Shown one piece after another: positions 49,901-57,627 of a stretch of 64,000 nt of DNA. The stretch lies in contig NZ_PDZL01000021.1 of assembly GCF_002735705.1 (NCBI RefSeq), forward strand, positions 1 through 64,000. Direction: 5' to 3'. Position numbers and translations under genes: made by a program. Position 1 is the stretch's first letter. Each line of letters opens with the position of its first letter. The notes below the pieces were generated by a model. It was not told the DNA's origin. It saw only the letters and a program-made list of their open reading frames with translations, and did no database searches. The DNA comes from Janthinobacterium sp. BJB426 (GTDB lineage Bacteria > Pseudomonadota > Gammaproteobacteria > Burkholderiales > Burkholderiaceae_D).

Positions 49901-50957
49901 CTGGTACCGCCTGCTGGGCGCCAAGGTCGGCAAGGGTGCCGAGATTTCCACGGCGCTGGGCGTGGTGCCTGACATGCTGACCCTGGGCGACGATACCTTC
50001 ATCGCCGACGCCGTCATGCTGGGCGACGAACAGATCGACGGCGGCTGGATGACCATGCGTCCCACTGTCATCTCGCACCGCAGCTTTGTCGGCAACGGCA
50101 GCTATATCCCGGATGGCACCACGCTGCCCGAACACGTACTGATCGGCGTGCACACGCATGCGCCGCGCAATGAGCAGATGCACAGCGGCGACACGTGGCT
50201 GGGCTCCCCCCCCATGCATTTACCCGCGCGCGAACAGGTCAGCGGCTTTGCCGAACACCTGACATTCAAGCCATCGCTGTTGCGCCGCCTGGGTCGCAGC
50301 CTGATCGAAGCGTTCCGCATCGTCGCGCCGCACGCGGTGGTGATCGCCGTCGGCTACACCCTGGTACTGGACGTGATGCCGATCGCGGGCGCCGGACGCT
50401 GGGGCGAAGTGGTGGGCGACCTGGCCATCGCCGGCCTGGCCTACGGCATCGGCAATTTTTTGGTGGTGGTGCTGTTCAAATGGCTGCTGCTGGGACGCTA
50501 CCGCAAGCACGCGGCCCCCATGTGGACGCCGTTCGTGTGGATTTCCGAAGGCGTGACCAATCTGTACGAAGGCATCGCCGTGCCCAACTTCATGCGCTAC
50601 CTGCGCGGCACGCCGTGGCTGCCGCTGGCCTTCCGCCTGTTCGGCTGCAAGATCGGCCGCGGCGTCTACATGGACACGACCGACATCACGGAATTCGACT
50701 GCGTGCACATCGGCGACTACAGCGAATTGAATGCGCTCACCTGTCCGCAAACGCATCTGTTCGAGGACCGCGTGATGAAGATCGACCACGTGGAGATCGG
50801 CCAGCGCGTCTACATGGGCCCGCGCAGCTCCGTGCTGTACAGCGCCAAGGTGGGCGACAATGCGCGCCTGGGACCCTTGACCCTGGTGATGAAGGGCGAG
50901 CACATCCCCGCCGGCAGCAACTGGGCGGGCTGCCCGGCCGCGCCGCTGCGTAGCTGA
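46902..50957 (+). CDS. Pls/PosA-type membrane nonribosomal peptide synthetase
   Basis: This 1351-residue single-module enzyme of the epsilon-poly-lysine synthetase kind is predicted to link one amino acid into a homopolymer. The adenylation domain (about residues 20-530) has YTSGSTGKPKG, FDMSFEEIW (Asp229), YGPTEATVS, YRTGDLARID and catalytic Lys522. The carrier domain has GGHS with Ser582 for phosphopantetheine. Three pairs of membrane helices then alternate with three hexapeptide-repeat-like domains, as known for Pls. There is no condensation or thioesterase domain. My hand alignment gives specificity residues D-M-E-T-I-L-T-V-S-K; the Glu suggests a basic amino acid. A phosphopantetheinyl transferase gene follows. 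Confidence 0.9.
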   Translation: MNDFTAVNPGIPSTHADILYGPPRPDLLREEVLADLLEATARRCPEQIALIDGARRITYAQLDAQAGLAASRLVAAGVKPGDIVGLWLPRGAHLLLMQAAIAKAGAAWLPVDEDTPVERLQVCLDDANGFGVVSCAQFAPRLADAGLGRPVWTAESLLAPAAPGEVLPTRGAVLPEHPAYVIYTSGSTGKPKGILINQRSICHFLRSENAVLEVTQSDTVYQGFSVAFDMSFEEIWIAYLVGATLWLGPKEISGDPEALPRALADNKVTVLHAVPTLLALFAEEVPSLRLINLGGEMCPESLVERWSRPGRAMFNTYGPTEATVSCSLARLRPGEPVTIGTPLPNYGLLVLQVAEPGENRPLVLLPRGETGELCIIGPGLAEGYLGRPDLTLEKFLPNPWSTGPDDARLYRTGDLARIDLDGQVLCLGRADDQVKIRGFRVELGEIEAVLAQQAGVGTVAVLLRKDDGIDQLVAYIVGSDEAPDDALAAKTLRAALNLHLPPYMVPGRFELLPLMPRLTSGKIDRKALKAMPLSAPPAGEAGESDVPETPAEAALFAALAKLFPGQAILRQLDFFSDLGGHSFLAARLASALRADPAYAHMTVRDIYQNRQIGKIAAVLNEAPALATPEAEWTPPSTLKRWICGAAQAAAVPGLVTLRMAQWMAPFFTYHFFTGDTGDTVPRAIAASIGVFLLATLAEFAIAIAGKWLIAGRLKPGSYPLWGVTYYRWWLADRLVESAPAYLLSGSSLNSWWLRALGAKVGKEVVIGSMTLRVPDLLSIGDNVSVGNAVNFENARVERGRLLLGRISIGDDACISSYAILEGNTQVGAFGHLEGQSALADGAAVPAGRVYTGSPARDIGAFDPASQPPRPAVSRLRLTGETVFFCFGMVLIAVLFFMPVFPSFVLIDWFDEREMMPWLQGRDVTTQLARYFLLAFPASAVLIVLTALLSAAIRWGALPRLKPGSSPVHSNIYCAKWLVSHIQESSLNVLHGIYATVYAPYWYRLLGAKVGKGAEISTALGVVPDMLTLGDDTFIADAVMLGDEQIDGGWMTMRPTVISHRSFVGNGSYIPDGTTLPEHVLIGVHTHAPRNEQMHSGDTWLGSPPMHLPAREQVSGFAEHLTFKPSLLRRLGRSLIEAFRIVAPHAVVIAVGYTLVLDVMPIAGAGRWGEVVGDLAIAGLAYGIGNFLVVVLFKWLLLGRYRKHAAPMWTPFVWISEGVTNLYEGIAVPNFMRYLRGTPWLPLAFRLFGCKIGRGVYMDTTDITEFDCVHIGDYSELNALTCPQTHLFEDRVMKIDHVEIGQRVYMGPRSSVLYSAKVGDNARLGPLTLVMKGEHIPAGSNWAGCPAAPLRS

Positions 50958-50966
50958 TCGCAGCTG

Positions 50967-51494
50967 ATGGATGCCACGGTGTTCTGGTCGACGGATGGCG
51001 TGCTGGTGATCGGCATTGCCGCCGTGCTGCCGCGCTTGGAGGCCCGGTTGCGCCTCCGCGCCGCCGTGCGCGAGGCGATGGCGACATGGCTGAAGATGGA
51101 TATCGAGGCGATCTCGGTGGAGTCAACACCGGGCGCCCCTCCCCGTTTGCTACTGGCCGGCCGCGTGGCGGGTTTGTCATTTACCCATGACGAAGGCATC
51201 TCGCTGGCCGCCATCGGCCTGCATGGCCCTGTCGGCATCGACGTGATGCGGGTGCAGGACATTGCCGGCTGGTTCAATCTGGCGCGCGACTATCTGGGGC
51301 CGCAGGTGGCCGAGGAACTGGCCGCCTGCCCCGATGCACAGCGCCCCTTGGCCCTGGCGCAGGCATGGACGGCGCGCGAGGCGGTGCTCAAGTGCGCAGG
51401 ACTGCCGCTGGCGGAGTGGGATGGGACCACGCCGGCGTGCCGCCTGCAAGCGCTGGCTTTGCCGGCACCGTATGTCGCGACTCTGGCATATTAA
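50967..51494 (+). CDS. 4'-phosphopantetheinyl transferase
   Basis: This 175-residue transferase of the Sfp/AcpS superfamily shows the Mg-binding GIDV motif (VGIDVMR) and a WTAREAVLKCAG motif in place of WxxKExxxK. It is short and resembles a half-length Sfp. The gene begins nine bases after the NRPS gene, so its job is very likely to load phosphopantetheine onto Ser582 of that enzyme. The C-terminus is truncated relative to Sfp. Confidence 0.85.
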   Translation: MDATVFWSTDGVLVIGIAAVLPRLEARLRLRAAVREAMATWLKMDIEAISVESTPGAPPRLLLAGRVAGLSFTHDEGISLAAIGLHGPVGIDVMRVQDIAGWFNLARDYLGPQVAEELAACPDAQRPLALAQAWTAREAVLKCAGLPLAEWDGTTPACRLQALALPAPYVATLAY

Positions 51495-51589
51495 TCTTCC
51501 TTGCCTTTGCCAGCTCCGCCGATCTGGACGAAAATCAGTTTTACGATAATACTGACGAGCAATCCCAGCACCCCGATCAATTCCAGCAT
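51491..51589 (-). CDS. Possible 32-residue membrane protein
   Basis: A short ORF encodes one hydrophobic helix (ELIGVLGLLVSIIVKLIFVQ) followed by a basic Gly/Lys tail. AAGGA lies six bases before the ATG. The stop codon shares bases with that of the convergent PPTase gene. No family is recognised, but single-helix proteins of this size are common and easily missed. Confidence 0.45.
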   Translation of the reverse strand: MLELIGVLGLLVSIIVKLIFVQIGGAGKGKED

Positions 51590-51692
51590 GGCCATTCCTT
51601 TGCAGTGACAGCAGACCAGGCCACTGTAACGCGAATGCCGGGGCCAGGCTAATATCAAATCAGGCAGTCTCCGATCTCGAAAAGGCATACGA

Positions 51693-52601
51693 TTGATTTC
51701 CATCAGACAGTTCCGCTATTTTGTCGAAGTCGTCGATGCGGGCAGCTATTCGCGCGCGGCGGAAAAGTTATTTATCGCGCAGTCGGCCCTGAGCCGGCAG
51801 ATCAAGGAGCTCGAGGGCGAGGTGCAAGCCCAGTTGCTGACGCGCGACGCGCGCCATATCGAACTGACACCCGCGGGACAGGTCTTTTATGAACGGGCAA
51901 AGCGCATCCTCGACGACATCGACGAAACCGTGCGGCAGGCGCGCCACGTGGGACAAGGGGCGCAAGGCATCATCCGCCTGCTGCATTCGAGTTCCGTCAC
52001 CCTGACGCCCGCCATCGGCGCCGTGCTGAACCGGCTACTGGCGCAGTTTCCCGGCGTCTCGCTCGATGTGTCGAAAGGCTCGTCGGAAAACCAGGCTGCC
52101 GATATCGAGGAAGGCCGCGCCGACCTGGGCCTCGTGCGCCTACCCACCCTGCGCAAGCATGCCAATATCGTCGTGCGCGAACTGTTTGCGGAAAAACTGG
52201 TGGTGGCCGTGTCATCTGCCTCGCCGCTGGCCGCGCTGGAACGCACGACGATAGCCGCCCTGCGCGACGAAGCGTTCGTCTCGATCCCGCACAAGGACCG
52301 GGGAGGCCTCAGCTACCTGGTGGCGGGCCTGTGCCTGGCGCAGGGCTTCTTTCCGAAGGCGGCGCGCGCCCTGTCGCGCAAGACGTCGCAGCTGAACCTG
52401 ATCGAGGCCAACATGGGCATCGCCATCGTCCCCGACAGCATGCGCCTGGTGGCGCCGCCAGGCGTGCGTTTTATTGCACTGCCGGACGAGGAATCGCATT
52501 CCATCGTCGGCCTGATTTCGCCGCGCGCGGCCAGCGGCATGGTGGCCGCGTTTACGGAAGCGTTCGTGCGCGAGATGAATGTGCTGCCGGCGGCTGATTA
52601 G
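51693..52601 (+). CDS. LysR-family transcriptional regulator
   Basis: This 302-residue LysR protein has the helix-turn-helix block VVDAGSYSRAAEKLFIAQSA then LSRQIKELEGEVQAQLL and a complete effector domain. The start is a TTG with AAAAGG eight bases upstream; no ATG fits the family N-terminus, which implies low translation. It is convergent with the TrpF-like gene (stop codons overlap). Its target is not evident from context. Confidence 0.9.
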   Translation: MISIRQFRYFVEVVDAGSYSRAAEKLFIAQSALSRQIKELEGEVQAQLLTRDARHIELTPAGQVFYERAKRILDDIDETVRQARHVGQGAQGIIRLLHSSSVTLTPAIGAVLNRLLAQFPGVSLDVSKGSSENQAADIEEGRADLGLVRLPTLRKHANIVVRELFAEKLVVAVSSASPLAALERTTIAALRDEAFVSIPHKDRGGLSYLVAGLCLAQGFFPKAARALSRKTSQLNLIEANMGIAIVPDSMRLVAPPGVRFIALPDEESHSIVGLISPRAASGMVAAFTEAFVREMNVLPAAD

Positions 52602-53275
52602 CCCTCCGCATACAGCGCCGCGTCCACGTCGCGTACGGCCGCCATCAGCAAGGCCAGTTTCATGACATCGAGCTTGCCATCCGTGCGCACGCGCGAGCAC
52701 AGGTCGATGCCGTAGGGACGCACCTGGCGCAGTGCATCGGCCACGTTGGTGTCATTCAGCCCGCCGGCCAGGAAAACGGGACGGGGACTGGCGCGCACGA
52801 AGCGCGCACTGATGGACCAGTCGTGCGTGCGGCCCGTGCCGCCCAGTTCGGGGACCAGCGCGCCGGGGCGGCCCGAATCGAGCAGGAAAGCGTGTACGTG
52901 GGGCGCGTAGGCGGGAATCAGCGCCAAAGCCTCGGGTCCTTCCACATGGATCACCTGCACGCGCCGCACATGGGGCAGCAGGCGCGCCAGTTCCTCGACT
53001 TCACGCGGGTCGATATGGCCGACGATCTGCACGGTGGACGGCTGCGTGGCGCGCACGTGTTCGGCGATGGCTTGCGCCGTCGTCTCGGACGTCAGCAAGA
53101 ACGTGGCTACCGGGGGCGGCGTCCAGGCGGCGATCTGCGCGATGCGCGCGTCGGGAATCGGGCCGGGGCCGGACGGCATGGCCGCCACCAGGCCCAGCGC
53201 GTCGGCGCCGGCGGCTATGGCCAGTTGCGCTTCATCGATGGAAGCGATGCAGCAAATCTTGATGCGGGTTCTCAT
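52598..53275 (-). CDS. Phosphoribosylanthranilate isomerase-like protein
   Basis: This 225-residue TIM-barrel protein resembles TrpF, the isomerase of tryptophan synthesis. The start IKICCIASIDEAQLAIAAGA parallels the KICGI motif of TrpF with the Gly replaced by Cys. The phosphate-site block FLAGGLNDTNVADAL and LDSGR are present. No other trp gene is near, so it is more likely a paralogue or a moonlighting isomerase than the main TrpF. Confidence 0.82.
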   Translation of the reverse strand: MRTRIKICCIASIDEAQLAIAAGADALGLVAAMPSGPGPIPDARIAQIAAWTPPPVATFLLTSETTAQAIAEHVRATQPSTVQIVGHIDPREVEELARLLPHVRRVQVIHVEGPEALALIPAYAPHVHAFLLDSGRPGALVPELGGTGRTHDWSISARFVRASPRPVFLAGGLNDTNVADALRQVRPYGIDLCSRVRTDGKLDVMKLALLMAAVRDVDAALYAEG

Positions 53276-53496
53276 GGCCTTGCGTGTTCAAATGGAATGA
53301 GCAACATTACAACACAGGGCGGCGCGCGCGCCAAGACACGCGGTCAAGGCCGCGTCATGCCGCCGCAAAACCATCACCAGCACAGCAACGAGCAAGGGCA
53401 GACTCTTTGGCGTCTGATCGTCAGCCCGCGCTGATTGACATGCGCCAGGCGGCGGACGATACTTGATTTATCCCGGATCGCCATTGGAAGCCGCAC

Positions 53497-53901
53497 ATGC
53501 GTATCGTCGACTTTGAAGTCCGCAAGGAGTGTCCGCCGCAGTTGTGCGACTGCGGGCGCGAGCGCCTGCTCGACGATGCGCAGGCCGATCTGTCCATCCT
53601 GCGCCTGAACCTGACGGAAGAAAAGCGTTTGCTGGCGCACATCGAGGCCATCGCCACCCATGCGCAACTGCAAAAGCTGCAACTGCTGTTGCAGAAAAAC
53701 CTGGGCGTGGAATTGCAGATTACACCGGGCAGCGGCGAAGTGCGCACTGTGCGCGGCTTCCAGATCCGCCTGATGGAACGGCCCGGCCTGTGCCGCAAGA
53801 CGCGCGCCGCCATTCCCGCCGCCGTGCGCCGCTGCCTGGCCGCGCACCCCGAGATCGCGTTTGCGATATTGAATGAAAACGATTTGCTGGGAGGAGTTTA
53901 G
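53497..53901 (+). CDS. Small cysteine-containing protein of unknown function
   Basis: This is a 134-residue protein with no family I can name. The N-terminus has ECPPQLCDCG, three Cys within nine residues, that could bind a metal. A helical middle (LSILRLNLTEEKRLLAHIEA, LQKLQLLLQ) and a small alpha/beta end follow. The stop overlaps that of the convergent RlmN-like gene. The start has weak ribosome-binding support. Confidence 0.6.
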   Translation: MRIVDFEVRKECPPQLCDCGRERLLDDAQADLSILRLNLTEEKRLLAHIEAIATHAQLQKLQLLLQKNLGVELQITPGSGEVRTVRGFQIRLMERPGLCRKTRAAIPAAVRRCLAAHPEIAFAILNENDLLGGV

Positions 53902-54926
53902 ACGCTGGCACGAATGGGAATGACCTTGCCCTTGGCCTCACGCGCACGCAACTGCCCGCAGCCGCCTTCCACGTCCTGCCCGGCCGAATCGCGCAATTTG
54001 GTCAGCACGCCGCGCGCGTGCAGGGCGGCGGCAATGGCGCGCGCCTTTTCCCAGCTGGGGCGCTTGAACGGCAAGTCGGCTATGGTGTTATACGGGATCA
54101 TGTTGAGCACGGCGTACTTGCCCTGCAAGAGCGCGACGATGCCGTCCATCTCATCGTCACCGTCGTTGACGCCTTCCATCAGGGTCCACTGATACTGCAC
54201 CGGATAGCCGGTCAGGCGCGCATATGCTTCGCCGAAGTCCACCAGTTCGCGCGGCGACAGCCTGGGCGCGCGCGGCAGCAGCTGTTCGCGCAACTCCGGC
54301 TTGGTGGTGTGCAGCGACAAGGCCAGCGCCGGCTTGACCCGCCCCTGCGGCAAGCGCTCGAAGGCGCGCGGGTCGCCCACCGTGGAAAACACGAGGTTCT
54401 TGTGGCCGATATTGCCCTCGGTACCCAGCAGCTCGATCGCTTCCATCACATTGTTCAGGTTATGCGCCGGCTCGCCCATGCCCATGAAGACGACTTTTTT
54501 CACGGGACGCATGGTGCGCGCCAGTACCACCTGGGCGACAATTTCTCCGCTGGTGACTTGCCGGATCAAGCCGTCACGGCCCGTCATGCAGAACTGGCAT
54601 CCCACGGCGCAACCGACCTGGCTCGATACGCACAAGCCGTCGCGCGGCAGCAGCACACTTTCCACCGTCTGGCCGTCGTGCAGGCCCACCAGCAGGCGCG
54701 CGGAACCGTCCGCGCCCGGGTGTGTGCTGAGCAATTTCAGCATGCCTTGCAATTCGAGGTCGAGCGCGGGCAAGGCCTCGCGCACGGGCAGCGGCAAAAA
54801 GTCTGCGGCGCGGCGCCGGCCCTGGTCGTGCGGCTGGCCCTGGATCCAGTCGCGCAGCACGCGCTGTTCGTGCAGGGGCTTGGCGCCCAAGGCGCGCAGG
54901 CGCTGGCGGAGATGGTCGATTTGCAT
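53898..54926 (-). CDS. RlmN-like radical-SAM RNA methyltransferase
   Basis: This 342-residue radical SAM enzyme resembles RlmN/Cfr, which methylate carbon 2 or 8 of an RNA adenine. It has LCVSSQVGC with the catalytic Cys, CAVGCQFC as the cluster-binding CxxxCxxC, GMGEPAHNLNNV for SAM, and the second methyl-carrying Cys in VEGGCGQL near the C-terminus. It is shorter than E. coli RlmN (384), mostly at the N-terminus, so it may be a paralogue with another RNA target. The ATG replaces a longer upstream frame that is not family-like. Confidence 0.85.
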   Translation of the reverse strand: MQIDHLRQRLRALGAKPLHEQRVLRDWIQGQPHDQGRRRAADFLPLPVREALPALDLELQGMLKLLSTHPGADGSARLLVGLHDGQTVESVLLPRDGLCVSSQVGCAVGCQFCMTGRDGLIRQVTSGEIVAQVVLARTMRPVKKVVFMGMGEPAHNLNNVMEAIELLGTEGNIGHKNLVFSTVGDPRAFERLPQGRVKPALALSLHTTKPELREQLLPRAPRLSPRELVDFGEAYARLTGYPVQYQWTLMEGVNDGDDEMDGIVALLQGKYAVLNMIPYNTIADLPFKRPSWEKARAIAAALHARGVLTKLRDSAGQDVEGGCGQLRAREAKGKVIPIRASV

Positions 54927-54937
54927 GGCGTCTGAAT

Positions 54938-54975
54938 AAAAAAACGGCGCGCTGGTATCAAGCCAGGCGCGCCGT
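54938..54975 (-). terminator. Rho-independent terminator after phnA
   Basis: On the minus strand ACGGCGCGC pairs with GCGCGCCGT around a 14-base loop, followed by a run of seven T. It lies 16 bases after the phnA stop and just before the RlmN-like gene. Confidence 0.85.
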
Positions 54976-54991
54976 ATGACAGGGAATAGCG

Positions 54992-55333
54992 TTAGACTTT
55001 CTTGACGAATTCCGTCTTCAGGCTCATGGAACCGAAGCCGTCGATCTTGCAGTCGATATCGTGGTCGCTGTCGACCAGGCGGATGTTCTTGACCTTGGTG
55101 CCCATCTTGACGACACCGCCGCCGCCCTTCAATTTCAAGTCCTTGATGACGCTGACCGTGTCGCCGTCCTGCAGGATATTGCCGGCCGAATCGCGGTACA
55201 CCTTGGCGCCCTCTTCCACCGCTTCGCCGGCCGTGGCCGACCATTCATGCGCGCATTCAGGGCAGATCAACTGGCTGCCGTCTTCGTACGTGAATTCGGA
55301 TTTGCATTGCGGGCATGGTGGTAATGTGCTCAT
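54992..55333 (-). CDS. phnA: PhnA/YjdM zinc-ribbon protein
   Basis: This 113-residue protein has an N-terminal zinc ribbon (CPQC and CPEC) and the PhnA C-terminal beta domain ([20 protein letters not shown]). The family name refers to phosphonate use, but YjdM proteins lack a proven enzymatic role. The ATG at 55333 starts the [18 protein letters not shown] block; a longer upstream frame is not family-like. Confidence 0.92.
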   Translation of the reverse strand: MSTLPPCPQCKSEFTYEDGSQLICPECAHEWSATAGEAVEEGAKVYRDSAGNILQDGDTVSVIKDLKLKGGGGVVKMGTKVKNIRLVDSDHDIDCKIDGFGSMSLKTEFVKKV

Positions 55334-55423
55334 TTTATTCTCTGTCTGGTGAACAGCGCGTGCTGTAAAAGCCGACATTATACTGCCTACGCCCCGCATC
55401 AGCATGCTTTTTCGCCATCATTG

Positions 55424-56383
55424 TCAAGGCCGGCGAATAATCTCGATGGTGCTGTGGACGATTTCCTCGTGGATGCCGATGCGCGCGCGCAGCTCGGCGG
55501 CCGTCAATGCGGCATCGCGGCTGACGACGGACAAGGCGCACGAGTACAGCTGCTTGCCGACTCGCCACACGTGCAGGTCGACGATGCGCGGCGTGTCGCC
55601 GGCGCTTTCCACCTCCATCGCCTCGCGGATTTCCTCCACCACGGGGTGGTCCATCTCGCGGTCCAGCAAGACCTTGCCCGTTTCCTGCATCAGCTTTTTC
55701 GCCCACAGGGCCACCAGCACGGCGCCCGCGATGCCCATCACGGGATCGAGCCATTGCCAGCCGTAAGCCCAAGCGCCGCCCAGCGCGATGATGGCCAGCA
55801 CGGACGTGGCGGCGTCGGCCAGCACGTGGATGTAGGCGGCCTTCATGTTCAGGTCTTCGCCATGGTGGTCGTCGTGATGGTCGTGATGCTCATGGCCGTG
55901 ACCATGGTGGTGATCGTGGTGTCCGCCGAGGATCAGCGCGCATACGAGATTGACAGCCAGGCCGAAAGTCGCCACCGCCATCGCCTGCGGATAGTGGATG
56001 GGCTGCGGCGACAACAGGCGCTCGACGGAGGCCACGACCATCAGCACGGCCACGCCCAGCAGCAGGATGGCGCTGGTGTAGCCGGCCAGCACCTCGATCT
56101 TCCACGTGCCGAAGGCAAAGCGGGGATCGCGCGCATAGCGGCGCGCGGCCGCATACGCAAACGCGGCCAGGCCGATGGCCAGCGCGTGCGAACTCATATG
56201 CCAGCCATCGGCCAGCAGGGCCATGGAGTTGTACCACCAGCCAGCGACAATTTCCAGCACCATGGTGGCCAGGGTGATCCACATGACGATGCGCGCGCGG
56301 CGCTCGGCCTTGTCGCTGGCTGCGCCAAAGACGTGTTCGTGCTGCCAGGCGGAGAGGTCTTCCTTGATAAATGGCGTTTGCAT
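55424..56383 (-). CDS. dmeF: Cation diffusion facilitator, DmeF-type Co/Ni exporter
   Basis: This 319-residue CDF transporter exports divalent cations by proton antiport. Six membrane helices are predicted, with the metal-site pattern HMSSHALAIG in helix 2 and HVLADAATSV in helix 5. A His-rich cytoplasmic loop (GGHHDHHHGHGHEHHDHHDD) lies between helices 4 and 5, typical of DmeF. The adjacent RcnR/FrmR-type repressor gene, 10 bp upstream in the same operon, supports cobalt/nickel as substrate. Confidence 0.9.
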   Translation of the reverse strand: MQTPFIKEDLSAWQHEHVFGAASDKAERRARIVMWITLATMVLEIVAGWWYNSMALLADGWHMSSHALAIGLAAFAYAAARRYARDPRFAFGTWKIEVLAGYTSAILLLGVAVLMVVASVERLLSPQPIHYPQAMAVATFGLAVNLVCALILGGHHDHHHGHGHEHHDHHDDHHGEDLNMKAAYIHVLADAATSVLAIIALGGAWAYGWQWLDPVMGIAGAVLVALWAKKLMQETGKVLLDREMDHPVVEEIREAMEVESAGDTPRIVDLHVWRVGKQLYSCALSVVSRDAALTAAELRARIGIHEEIVHSTIEIIRRP

Positions 56384-56393
56384 GGCGGTCTCC

Positions 56394-56669
56394 TTATTTG
56401 AGGTAGGTGCGCAGGATGCCCGCGATGTCGTCGGCGCCCCTGGCCCGCTCCTCGCCGGAGATATCGGGACTGGCCACGTGCTCGCGCAAGTGTTCTTCGA
56501 TGACTTCGGCCATCAAGCCATTGACGGCGCCGCGCACGGCGGCGATCAGCTGCAGCACTTCGCCGCAGTCGCGTCCCTCTTCCAGGCCCCGCTCCAGGCT
56601 TTCCACCTGTCCCCGGATACGCTTCACGCGATTGAGCAGCTTGGTCTTGTGGTGCGCCGTGTGTCCCAT
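56394..56669 (-). CDS. RcnR/FrmR-family metal-sensing repressor (DmeR-like)
   Basis: This 91-residue, all-helical repressor of the CsoR/RcnR/FrmR family has the nickel/cobalt-sensor fingerprint: N-terminal His, Cys34 (GRDCGEV) and a His pair in EEHLREHV. The start ATG has GGAGG seven bases upstream. It is the first gene of the dmeF operon, and the G-tract operator lies over its own promoter, so it represses itself and the exporter until metal binds. Confidence 0.9.
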   Translation of the reverse strand: MGHTAHHKTKLLNRVKRIRGQVESLERGLEEGRDCGEVLQLIAAVRGAVNGLMAEVIEEHLREHVASPDISGEERARGADDIAGILRTYLK

Positions 56670-56685
56670 GATCCCGCCTCCATAA

Positions 56686-56707
56686 ATACTATAGGGGGGT
56701 ATACTAT
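56686..56707. promoter_or_regulatory. G-tract operator of the dmeF operon
   Basis: ATACTATA-GGGGGG-TATACTAT is a six-G tract flanked by near-perfect inverted AT repeats, the layout of RcnR/DmeR-type operators. On the minus strand it overlaps a -10-like TATAGT, 17 bases before the repressor start codon. Confidence 0.75.
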
Positions 56708-56727
56708 CAGAAACGGCTGCGGCCGCG

Positions 56728-57552
56728 TCAGGGCGCTGGCGCGATCTTTTGCAGCTTGCTGGCCAGCGAGGCGTCGGACAATTCGCCCAGGTGCGTATCG
56801 ACCAGGCGACCTTGTGCGTCATAAAACAGGGTGGTGGGCAGGGCCGAGGACCCGGCCGCCTTGCCCAGCGCCGCTACGCTGTCGAGCACCACATTGCGCA
56901 GGGTGACGCCGCTCCGGTCCAGGAAAGCGCTGGCCGCCGCCGCATCCTCGCGCTGGTTCGCATACACGAAGACGATATCGGCGCGCGCCTGCTGCGCGGC
57001 GGCCAGCACGGGCATCTCGCGCCGGCATGGCGGGCACCAGCTGGCCCACAGGTTGACTACCATGGGCTTGCCGCCGGCCAGCGCCGCCAGGGTCACTGGC
57101 GCGCCATCGAGCGCCTGCAACGCCACGGCCGGCAAGGCCGACGGCTTGTCGTAGGCCAGCGAGATCCCTGCGCTCAGCACGCCCCAGGCCAGCGCGCCGC
57201 ACGCGACGCTGACGGCCAGCGGGCGGCGCATGGCCGCCATGGCGGGACGCCGGCAGCGCCACGCGGCGATGGCCAGCGCGGCCGCGATGCCGGCCGGCGC
57301 CAGGAAGCCGCCATCGCGGATATTGATGATGGACCAGGGCGCCACCAGATATTGTTCGTGCCAGCGCAGGACAAACGCCAGGCGCGCAGCCAGCAGGCCG
57401 GCGATCAGCATGTCGGAAACGAGAGGACCGGCATCCGGCAGTTGGCGATACCGCCTTAGCGACCACGCCACGCCATAGGCGACGCACAGGGAAACGAACA
57501 GCAGGACCAGACCCGTAGGCAAGGCCAGGGGGCCGATTTGCAGGGACAGCAT
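56728..57552 (-). CDS. Lgt-like membrane domain fused to TlpA-type thioredoxin
   Basis: This 274-residue protein has two parts. Residues 1-135 contain about four helices resembling the N-terminal half of Lgt (prolipoprotein diacylglyceryl transferase), with the pattern LAARLAFVLRWHEQYLVAPW then IRDGGF. Residues 140-274 form a periplasmic TlpA/ResA-like thioredoxin domain with WCPPC. A role in periplasmic disulfide reduction is likely. The Lgt-like part is too short for transferase activity and probably serves as an anchor or electron path. Confidence 0.85.
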   Translation of the reverse strand: MLSLQIGPLALPTGLVLLFVSLCVAYGVAWSLRRYRQLPDAGPLVSDMLIAGLLAARLAFVLRWHEQYLVAPWSIINIRDGGFLAPAGIAAALAIAAWRCRRPAMAAMRRPLAVSVACGALAWGVLSAGISLAYDKPSALPAVALQALDGAPVTLAALAGGKPMVVNLWASWCPPCRREMPVLAAAQQARADIVFVYANQREDAAAASAFLDRSGVTLRNVVLDSVAALGKAAGSSALPTTLFYDAQGRLVDTHLGELSDASLASKLQKIAPAP

Positions 57553-57627
57553 GGGCGCTCTCTATAACGTCGAATGGATCGCCATTGTGGCCCATGCGGA
57601 TTAAGCAGGCGTTAAGCGCTGCGAAGG

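Noticed and set aside
47658-50219. An 853-residue open frame antisense to the NRPS gene
   Set aside because: It is antisense to a gene with complete adenylation and carrier motifs, and its composition is that of a shadow frame.
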